Under the pieces are notes generated by a model. It was not told the origin of the DNA and searched no databases. It saw only the letters and a list, made by a program, of their open reading frames with translations. The translations under genes were made by a program, and so were the position numbers. A stretch of 49,651 nucleotides of DNA, taken from a virus. The stretch lies in the IMG/VR virus record IMGVR_UViG_3300031706_000004, positions 1 through 49,651 of that record; one strand, 5' to 3'. This document shows, one piece after another, positions 8,110 to 14,769 of this stretch; position 1 is the first letter of the stretch, and each line of letters begins with the position of its first letter.

Positions 8110-8953
8110 TTGCAAACTCCCGATCAATTATTCTATCAAGACTAATTTTATTCATTACGTGTATATTCTGTCCTGTTGTTTTCAATGCAGTAAATTCGCC
8201 AAGGTATCCGTTTTTTTCTACTAAAAACATCATTTCATCTTCATTTAATTGCCACAGAATATCTTTATCTGTAGTATATAACATACTACCTGGTAATTGC
8301 TGCGCAAAAGTTCCTGTTTGAAATCCATTCATCATATGAATTGCAATACTAAAAGCAAAGTCATTCCTAAACAAACTAGAAGTTATTTGGTACACACGCC
8401 TATAATGATTCCACTCGTCTTCAATGTGCTTAACTAAGTCAAAAAATACACGATTAGTTTCTGTCTTTTTAAAGTACACAACAGTTGCCCAATAAAAGTC
8501 AACACTAGCATTACTAATAGTATCAAACTCTGCTTCATTACGCACTTTTGCAATATCGTCTGATGTGTTGTATATCATAAAGTCTGATTTAGATCCAAAG
8601 CATCCTTTTAATAAATCATTTGATATAATGTAATCAGTATCCATTAACAATGTTTCATCATACGGCGAAAGCCGGTATACATTTGCTCTGTTACTATTTT
8701 TAAAACTAGCTGTTTTTTTAGTTAAAGAACCGTCAAAGAAATATCGCATATTTCTATCATCAACATACGGTAATGTAATAATATTATCAAAGTCATCTGT
8801 GCCGTAATCTGATGTTATGTACTCTTCACTATCCGTAGCTAAAGTTACAGGTACACCTAGATATTTTTTTATTCGTCTAGCAAGGAATACTGCTTGTTTT
8901 GCATAGTCAATTTCACCGTTGTTTCGAGCAATTAAAAATACGCCTTTACTCAT
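8102..8953 (-). CDS. GT-A glycosyltransferase, paralogue of the gene at 7267-8109
   Basis: The product is 283 residues from the ATG at 8953. An in-frame TTG at 8962 would add three residues. It shares an N-terminal (M)xKGxxxxAxNN strand and the block SPYDETLLMDTD with its neighbour, giving Asp105-Thr-Asp107 as the metal-binding DxD. The C-terminal half differs clearly between the two, so they probably use different acceptors. The start overlaps the upstream stop by 8 nt (ATGAGTAA), the same geometry as the next junction. No membrane segment is visible, so it should act in the cytoplasm. Its role in virion or host-surface glycosylation is inferred from context. Confidence 0.75.
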   Translation of the reverse strand: MSKGVFLIARNNGEIDYAKQAVFLARRIKKYLGVPVTLATDSEEYITSDYGTDDFDNIITLPYVDDRNMRYFFDGSLTKKTASFKNSNRANVYRLSPYDETLLMDTDYIISNDLLKGCFGSKSDFMIYNTSDDIAKVRNEAEFDTISNASVDFYWATVVYFKKTETNRVFFDLVKHIEDEWNHYRRVYQITSSLFRNDFAFSIAIHMMNGFQTGTFAQQLPGSMLYTTDKDILWQLNEDEMMFLVEKNGYLGEFTALKTTGQNIHVMNKISLDRIIDREFAND

Positions 8954-9296
8954 AATTGACAAGTTTCTCTACGCTTCTGCTCTGTTTAAGCTTTAAGTAT
9001 TGGGTATGATAATCATTAGATGATGTAGTATAAATATCCATAATGTGTCCATAAAAGACACTCAAGTCTTCTACCATACACGGAATACCGTTATCATCAG
9101 TAATAATAATTTCATCTTGTTCTGCATGTACCATTGTACTTACAAACGTAATTAGTTCACGGGTAATTGTAAACTGTGATCCGCTATAAAAGTGTATTAA
9201 TGATTCTTGGTATTTTTCTGCTAACAATCGTTTCTGATTGTTGAGTGTTAGCATGTAATTAGAAAAGTCTAGTGCTTTCTCTAAACGCTCATCCAT
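8946..9296 (-). CDS. Small conserved phage protein of unknown function
   Basis: The 116-residue, charged, mostly helical protein begins MDERLEKALDFSNYMLTLNN and ends with HTQYLKLKQSRSVEKLVNYE. The middle has an acidic segment, DEIIITDDNGIP. I believe similar small proteins occur in other marine T4-like phages, but I know no function. The start is clear: AGGAG lies seven bases before the ATG, and a strong sigma70-type promoter lies about 30-58 nt upstream. As first gene of the glycan operon it could be regulatory or a virion accessory protein, but nothing in the sequence decides this. The stop overlaps the first glycosyltransferase start by 8 nt. Confidence 0.75.
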   Translation of the reverse strand: MDERLEKALDFSNYMLTLNNQKRLLAEKYQESLIHFYSGSQFTITRELITFVSTMVHAEQDEIIITDDNGIPCMVEDLSVFYGHIMDIYTTSSNDYHTQYLKLKQSRSVEKLVNYE

Positions 9297-9325
9297 AGTT
9301 AAACTCCTAGTTTATTATTACTACT

Positions 9326-9354
9326 AGTATATATTAAAATTAAGGGTTTGTCAA
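9326..9354 (-). promoter_or_regulatory. Sigma70-type promoter for the glycan cluster
   Basis: On the minus strand TTGACA (9349-9354) is followed by exactly 17 nt and TATACT (9326-9331), five or six of six consensus bases in each box. The expected transcript start is near 9319, giving a leader of about 23 nt with an AGGAG ribosome site before the ATG at 9296. The -10 box and spacing match the plus-strand promoters before gp55 and gp47. It lies in the 69-nt gap after the last fibre gene, so the cluster can be transcribed apart from the late genes. Confidence 0.8.
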
Positions 9355-9365
9355 GCGGAGATTGG

Positions 9366-10343
9366 TTAGGAAAGTGGTCGAGTTAGTATAGCTGTTGGTG
9401 TTGTAGTAATAACTACTGCATTATGCTGTGTGCCGTTAATGTTTATTGAACTGTTTGCTCTTGCAGTTTCTATAATGCTGTTAAATCTTCCATATACAAC
9501 TTCATCAGTTCCGTAAGTTGGATCAGTTGGAGTACCGTCTATGTATTGTACTTTAAAAATTATCGTAGACGTTCCGTCACTTGTTGCAGACTCAGCAGCA
9601 TATATTCTGTATTCATTATTAGCATATACAGCACTACTATTTCTTGAATAAATTAGCTGGTAACTTGTATTAAGATCGTAACTTCCTATATTAGATCCTG
9701 TACCAACACCTGCATTATTAACAGTGTTTTCACCTTTAAAGCTTGTTGTTCCCATACTGTTTAATATTGTTTGCCAATCAACTGATTTAGGTTGACTACC
9801 TGTATATCCTACTGATGCGCTAAAGCGTATTTCGCCGCCTGCGTTAAAATAATGACGCCTTTGTTCAGCAGTTGGAAATACAATTTTAAAAATAGTACTA
9901 ATTTCAGTTAACCATGTACCTGTTTCGGGTCTAGTGCTAGACGCACTTGGCAAAGCTTCAACAGTTAAATTAGCAGAATCAACTAGGAATCTGTCAGTTA
10001 TAATATTATTTCCTAAAGCTACTAATCCTTGTATATACGATTCTTCAATTTTGTCAGCGGTTGCTGTGTTTGTATCATAGTCGCCAATTACAAATTCATC
10101 AATAGCAAGACTAGCACCTACTTGGTGTGATCGTGTTCTTATTAAGTCAATATATAGGTTTTCGTAATCTTGTGCTGTAACTTTATCAGCATTTGGAACT
10201 GAGGCTCGTGAGCCGGCAACAGACAATGTACTAGTTGTTTGTCCATAGCCATAACTAGGACTGACAATGTCAGAAACGCCGAGTACCTCGTTTACTACGG
10301 TTCTGAGGGCGTTATATTCATCTGCTAGTATAGTTGTTGGCAT
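9366..10343 (-). CDS. Putative tail-fibre/virion structural protein, paralogue of the 10406-11329 product
   Basis: The 325-residue protein shares its layout with the upstream neighbour. An N-terminal helix (YNALRTVVNEVLG) is followed by GYGQ, an LYIDLIRTRSHQVGA block, and a C-terminal beta domain. That domain has FNAGGEIRFSAS, a WQTILNSMGTTSF segment and a GSNIGSYDLNTSYQ segment that correspond one for one to blocks of the neighbour. I associate this family with marine T4-like phage structural regions, but the precise role is not known to me. Ser/Thr/Asn richness fits a fibre or decoration protein. It has its own late-type element 25 nt upstream (AATAAATA). It is the last structural gene before the glycan cluster. 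Confidence 0.65.
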   Translation of the reverse strand: MPTTILADEYNALRTVVNEVLGVSDIVSPSYGYGQTTSTLSVAGSRASVPNADKVTAQDYENLYIDLIRTRSHQVGASLAIDEFVIGDYDTNTATADKIEESYIQGLVALGNNIITDRFLVDSANLTVEALPSASSTRPETGTWLTEISTIFKIVFPTAEQRRHYFNAGGEIRFSASVGYTGSQPKSVDWQTILNSMGTTSFKGENTVNNAGVGTGSNIGSYDLNTSYQLIYSRNSSAVYANNEYRIYAAESATSDGTSTIIFKVQYIDGTPTDPTYGTDEVVYGRFNSIIETARANSSININGTQHNAVVITTTPTAILTRPLS

Positions 10344-10368
10344 TAATCAATCTCTTTTGCTGTCAATG

Positions 10369-10376
10369 TATTTATT
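10369..10376 (-). promoter_or_regulatory. Late-type promoter element AATAAATA
   Basis: In the 62-nt gap between the two fibre-like paralogues the minus strand reads AATAAATACATTG, one mismatch from the T4 late -10 octamer TATAAATA. It lies 25 nt upstream of the ATG at 10343, within the 19-28 nt seen at most other candidate late promoters here. No -35 element is present, as expected for gp55-dependent promoters. Confidence 0.55.
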
Positions 10377-10405
10377 TAAAAATATCACTGCGTTGTTATG
10401 TTTGA

Positions 10406-11329
10406 TTATGCTAGTGCTTGATTATTAAAGTAAGTCGGTGCTACTACTGTTACACCACTGTCTGCGCGGAGATGTTGTAAAGTACTTTCCAGTCTGCCAT
10501 CAACGTTGTTATCAACATTGTTATCAACAACTACATCGTTAAAATCAATTCTAAATATAATACGTGTTGGAATATCTGAACGTGCTTTAACAGTATAAAG
10601 GTTTCCTGCATACACACCACTATAGCTACCAGAACCAGTTTTTGTATAAATGTCTTGATAAGAGCTTGTTAAATCATAATTACCAATTGACGAACCGCCA
10701 CCGCCTGTTGCTGTAGTTGTTTCTGCATTAAATTTAATAGTTCCTACTTCTGAACATAATGCAGCCCAATCAAGTCCTTTTGGAGTACTAGCACCTGTGT
10801 TGTTTGCGCTTATTCTAAGTTCGCCGCCTGTGTTAAAAAAGAATCTTCTTGTATTTGCAGATGTAAATGTAACTGCTACTTCATGATAAATTAAACCGTT
10901 CCAGTTACTAGATCTTGCACTTGCTATTGCAGGTTCTAATGCAGACTGACTGAGGTGCATTACTGCTTTATCAGTTTGTACTTGCGTCATTAAACTTTCA
11001 AAGTCTAGTACGCCCTTTTTAAATCCATCTGGATCGACAGTTGTTACACCTGCATCACTAACAAATGTACTTGTAGTTTCTGCTACTGTATTAAGATTTT
11101 GTACAACTTCAGCAATACCAATGTCGCCTGCGCCTACTTGGTGTACTCTTGCTTTAAGAATATCAGCATAAATTGCATTCATATCAGCTGCTTCAACTAC
11201 ATCGCCTGTATTATTAACAGGTACACTAGTTACTGATTGTCCGTAACCATCTTGGCCAGACCCAGTTCCTAGTATAAGTGAAATACTAGACTGTAAATTG
11301 TTAATTCGTGCTGCTGTTATATCTGCCAT
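10406..11329 (-). CDS. Putative tail-fibre/virion structural protein, paralogue of the 9366-10343 product
   Basis: The 307-residue protein has an N-terminal helix (ARINNLQSSISLILGTG), then GYGQ, IYADILKARVHQVGAG, and a C-terminal beta domain. The domain shows FNTGGELRISAN, WAALCSEVGTIKF and SSIGNYDLTSSYQ, matching its paralogue block by block. The centre has a Gly-rich turn (TGGGGSS) and the C-terminus a VDNNVDNNVDG repeat. The function is inferred as structural from composition, paralogy and location directly after the tail-fibre genes. It starts 6 nt after the stop of the 493-residue fibre gene, with AAGG upstream, so it is probably cotranscribed with it. Confidence 0.65.
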   Translation of the reverse strand: MADITAARINNLQSSISLILGTGSGQDGYGQSVTSVPVNNTGDVVEAADMNAIYADILKARVHQVGAGDIGIAEVVQNLNTVAETTSTFVSDAGVTTVDPDGFKKGVLDFESLMTQVQTDKAVMHLSQSALEPAIASARSSNWNGLIYHEVAVTFTSANTRRFFFNTGGELRISANNTGASTPKGLDWAALCSEVGTIKFNAETTTATGGGGSSIGNYDLTSSYQDIYTKTGSGSYSGVYAGNLYTVKARSDIPTRIIFRIDFNDVVVDNNVDNNVDGRLESTLQHLRADSGVTVVAPTYFNNQALA

Positions 11330-11335
11330 TTTTTA

Positions 11336-12817
11336 TTATACCTTCAATACACATTCGACTAACTTTTCATCTTCTTCGGCATTGCTTTCAAGTGCAATTC
11401 CTACCATTGCTGTTGTTGCAACAGTACCGCATACACCATCTGCCCATGCATAAATCACCTGTCCTTTATTTACAGGTCCTTTAACTCTTACTGGAAGACG
11501 TCCTTTAAGGCCGATGTATTGTCCGTCAGCTTCACTGTTCATCATATATGCTGGATCAGTTGATACAACACCAATACAATGATTACTTGTGCCTGCTGGC
11601 TCTACTTCGTAACCTTCATGGGTGCATACCGCAACTGCTGTGCCTGCTGGTAATTCTTTTTCTGTTGTATATTTTTCTGCTAAGTCAGCATAACGTGCTT
11701 GTGTTGCAGTACCTTGGAATAAGTTTGCAGCAATGTTGCCTGTTGCATCTCTAACAGCAATTGTATTATTTGTAGCACTTGCATCAGCACTTCGGAAGTC
11801 ACTTCCTACTCGTAGTGTAGTTGCTTTAGATGCTTCACCTGTAAATGCAGTTGCATATACATTTGAAAATCCTACGCTTGCACTACCTAGTGTAAATGTG
11901 TTATCAACTGCTGGAACTATTCCAGTTGCTGTAACTGTAGCTACGTGTGTTAATACGCCTGCACCGCTAGTAACTTTTAGTTTAATTGCGCCACTGTTCG
12001 TAACGTTTTGAATTATGCCGTCATAACCGTTTGAATCAATTTTTAATTGTAGATCGTTTGAATCACCAATTAATGCACCTGCATCTGGAAATTCAACTGC
12101 ACTTGTAAAGACTGTGTTGCCTATACCTGTTTGTACATAGTTTGCTGCTGCAACTCCTCCTAGCTTATCAGCATTTGTTGCTGTGCCGTGGAATCTATCA
12201 GTTGTACTAGTAACACCTGCTGTTGCTAGTTTAGTATTTCTTAATGTAAGACCTTTATTAATTCTATCATAACCTTGGCCAATTAATGCTGTTTCAGTTG
12301 ACTTTAAGTCAAACTGTGTTGGACTTATAACAAAAATTGTTCCATCTTCAATAACACTAGCAATTATTCCTCTTGTAGCACTTGTAGTATCAAGAACTTC
12401 GAGGCTTTGCATTTGGGTTACACCTTCGCCTGCGTTCTGTGGTCCTATAAGTACAAAACTTGTACCGTTGAATACATATAGCTGATCATTGCCGCTATCC
12501 CACCAAAAGTCGCCAATAGCTAAACCAGTTGGTTGTGTTGCGCCGATTTCAGCGCCACCAGTTGTGCGCCATTTTGTTCCATCATAAAACTTTAATTTGC
12601 TTGTTGCACTATCAAACCAGACCTGACCGCTAATTGGTCTGCTTGGTTGATTTGCTCCGCTAAAGTTTTCCAGCAAAAACAAAAAGTTTTCATTTTGTAT
12701 TTCGCCGTAACCTGCGTAGTTTTTACCGATGAATTTAAGGTCAGTTGTTTGATCAACTGTACCATCTTCCACTGTAGTTAACAGTGTGTTATTGTATCTA
12801 TCTATTGCATATGCCAT
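11336..12817 (-). CDS. Tail-fibre protein with shared N-terminal adaptor and C-terminal beta domain
   Basis: This is one of three tandem paralogues (493 residues). The N-terminal part (about 1-125) has GKNYAGYGEIQNENFLFLLE and two copies of a mini-repeat of the form G(Q/D)xW-x(8-10)-L-x-(V/F)-x-(D/N)-G-T (about residues 64-86 and 102-124). The same adaptor is in the two following proteins and probably attaches the fibre to the baseplate or to partner fibres. The middle is Thr/Ala/Gly-rich, with a DRFHGTATNADKLGGVAAAN segment. The last 120 residues form a distinct domain beginning ADLAEKYTTEKELPAGT and containing GVVSTDPAYMMNS and GLKGRLPVRVKG, a C-terminal module I recognise from marine phage tail proteins. 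A late-type GATAAATA precedes it. Receptor binding is possible but unproven. Confidence 0.75.
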   Translation of the reverse strand: MAYAIDRYNNTLLTTVEDGTVDQTTDLKFIGKNYAGYGEIQNENFLFLLENFSGANQPSRPISGQVWFDSATSKLKFYDGTKWRTTGGAEIGATQPTGLAIGDFWWDSGNDQLYVFNGTSFVLIGPQNAGEGVTQMQSLEVLDTTSATRGIIASVIEDGTIFVISPTQFDLKSTETALIGQGYDRINKGLTLRNTKLATAGVTSTTDRFHGTATNADKLGGVAAANYVQTGIGNTVFTSAVEFPDAGALIGDSNDLQLKIDSNGYDGIIQNVTNSGAIKLKVTSGAGVLTHVATVTATGIVPAVDNTFTLGSASVGFSNVYATAFTGEASKATTLRVGSDFRSADASATNNTIAVRDATGNIAANLFQGTATQARYADLAEKYTTEKELPAGTAVAVCTHEGYEVEPAGTSNHCIGVVSTDPAYMMNSEADGQYIGLKGRLPVRVKGPVNKGQVIYAWADGVCGTVATTAMVGIALESNAEEDEKLVECVLKV

Positions 12818-12845
12818 TATTATGTAACCCCTAGTGCTATTATAT

Positions 12846-12853
12846 TATTTATC
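12846..12853 (-). promoter_or_regulatory. Late-type promoter element GATAAATA
   Basis: The minus strand of the 43-nt gap reads ACGATAAATAATATAATAG, one mismatch from TATAAATA, 28 nt upstream of the ATG at 12817. AGGGG lies between the element and the start codon. No -35 sequence is seen. Confidence 0.55.
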
Positions 12854-12860
12854 GTTTTTC

Positions 12861-14768
12861 TTAGTACGCCGTAGTTGACTGATAAATCCATGCCGTTCCA
12901 TTCGATTTATATGCCATTAAAGTTCTTCCCGGTGTAAGAACAACCGAACCGCTTGCGCCTTCAGCAGCAAACACAACGTCTTGTACGACTGATTCGTTTT
13001 GTGTTCCATTACTATCAACAGCAATGTAACTTACATTTTTAGCACTTTCAACATCCACACCTTCAACTGTTGCTCCAGCATATGATGTTGTGTGTATACG
13101 TGCAATTTTATGATTGTTTAATGTTGCAGCAGGATACATATCACCTAAATATGACGCAAGCGCATTTTGTAATGCTGTGCTTGTTCCCATACCAGTAATA
13201 TCCATACTAAATGCAAGATCTGATGTAGCAATTTCTTCATCTGTGTATGCTTTAGTTGCAACTGTACCTGCTGTAGATTCTGCTGCTCCTAGTATTACTG
13301 CTTGTTTAGCACTAACTGCTTTGCCTACACCTGTAATTTTTTGTGCATCAGTAACATTAATATCGCCACCACCTGTAATTGCTATACCAGCAGTAGATAC
13401 AAATGCCATATCATTAGTTGAAGTAATGGTCTTACCATTAACATTAATTTCATCAACTTGTAGTACAGTAAGTGTGCCTATTTGAGCTAAGTCTGGTGCG
13501 TTTGTAACATTTACTAAGCTAGTATCTGTAAGTTTGTTTACACCTCCAATCTTATATGTTTTACCAGTGTCTAACAAATCAAAGTTTACGTTTGAAGTAA
13601 ATGCATTTGTAGCATTTTTCCAAATTATATCTTTACTACCATTAAGACTGTTAACACTAATACCTGATTCGTCTGCCTGGGCATCTGTAAGCTCAGTACT
13701 ATCGTTCATCACACCAATTTCAATAATCTTATCTTCGACTCTTAGTGTTTGTACGTCTAGTGCAACTCTAGTGCCTTCAACAATTAAATTACCTGTACAG
13801 CGTATATCGCCTTCAACATCTAGTGTATAAGCTGGTAATCTGTTGGTTGTAAAAATACCCACTCTAGCTGTGCTTGCATCTACATAAATTGCGTCTACCG
13901 AAATAGCACCAAACGTGCTTGATTTAACTCGTAAGCTTAAATCGTGATCTGTAAGCTGGTTTTCAATATAAAAACGTGGACCAACAACTTTTTGTACGTT
14001 ATTTTGTGATAGTCCAATTGTTAAACCACCTGAGTTTTGAATTGTTAGTGTACCTGTTGTAATACCTGTTGCAGTTGATGGAAGGAAACTGTCAGCAGTT
14101 CTAACTATGCCGCCTGCTGTAACAAGTGCGTTTGCAGAATCTGCAATACCTCTGTATTTAAAGTTAGCAGTATCAACAATATTCATACCAATTTTAATAA
14201 TACCATTTGGATTTGCTGCTGTAACTAATCCTAGTACTCGTTGTGCATAAATTGGGGTAAATTCAATGCTACTAATTACCGCTGTAAGTGTTCCGCCTAC
14301 ATATAAATTTGCAACTGTACGTGACCTACTTTGTGAGTCAAGTATACTACCAATTTCGAATCCACTTTTTTGTTGTGTTTTAGTATATTGCGGACCCATT
14401 AACATTAAGTCAGTACCGTCGAACGCATATACTTGGTTGTTTAGGTTATCAATCCATAGATCGCCAGCAACCATCTGTGGTCGAGTGTTTTGTACAATTG
14501 GACCACCACTTGATTTCCAAATTAATCCGTCATACACTTGCAATCTTTGATCTGTGCTGTTCCACCATAGTTGTCCAGTTAGTGGATTACTAGGTGCAGC
14601 AGTATTACTAAAATTTTCTAGTAATTTAATAAAGTTTTCGTTAAAAGATTCACCGTAGCCCGTATAATTCCTACCAACTAATGTAAGATTTGTACTAGCT
14701 GTGTCAATTTGTCCATCAATTAAATCTAGTAGCAATGTGCCGTCTGTTTTGTTTAGTTGATAGCTCAT
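12861..14768 (-). CDS. Tail-fibre protein, second of three paralogues
   Basis: The 635-residue protein has the shared adaptor at 1-130 (GRNYTGYGESFNENFIKLLE, then the two Trp mini-repeats GQLWWNSTDQRLQVYDG and GDLWIDNLNNQVYAFDG). The middle contains a segment (RVGIFTTNRLPAYTLDVEGD) like the pre-shaft region of other marine phage fibres, then long beta-prone Thr/Asn/Val-rich stretches typical of trimeric fibre shafts. The C-terminal domain, from about 540, begins near YLGDMYPAATLNNHKIARIH and ends in TAWIYQSTTAY, possibly a receptor-binding or folding tip. It has no collar domain, unlike its upstream neighbour. It starts 1 nt after that neighbour's stop, with GGAG six bases before the ATG. Confidence 0.75.
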   Translation of the reverse strand: MSYQLNKTDGTLLLDLIDGQIDTASTNLTLVGRNYTGYGESFNENFIKLLENFSNTAAPSNPLTGQLWWNSTDQRLQVYDGLIWKSSGGPIVQNTRPQMVAGDLWIDNLNNQVYAFDGTDLMLMGPQYTKTQQKSGFEIGSILDSQSRSRTVANLYVGGTLTAVISSIEFTPIYAQRVLGLVTAANPNGIIKIGMNIVDTANFKYRGIADSANALVTAGGIVRTADSFLPSTATGITTGTLTIQNSGGLTIGLSQNNVQKVVGPRFYIENQLTDHDLSLRVKSSTFGAISVDAIYVDASTARVGIFTTNRLPAYTLDVEGDIRCTGNLIVEGTRVALDVQTLRVEDKIIEIGVMNDSTELTDAQADESGISVNSLNGSKDIIWKNATNAFTSNVNFDLLDTGKTYKIGGVNKLTDTSLVNVTNAPDLAQIGTLTVLQVDEINVNGKTITSTNDMAFVSTAGIAITGGGDINVTDAQKITGVGKAVSAKQAVILGAAESTAGTVATKAYTDEEIATSDLAFSMDITGMGTSTALQNALASYLGDMYPAATLNNHKIARIHTTSYAGATVEGVDVESAKNVSYIAVDSNGTQNESVVQDVVFAAEGASGSVVLTPGRTLMAYKSNGTAWIYQSTTAY

Positions 14769-14769
14769 G

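Noticed and set aside
10376-10435. Weak hairpin with a short T-run on the minus strand after the 307-residue fibre gene, as a terminator
   Set aside because: The stem is only about six pairs with a bulge and an 18-nt loop; the T-run overlaps the late-type element. Not convincing.
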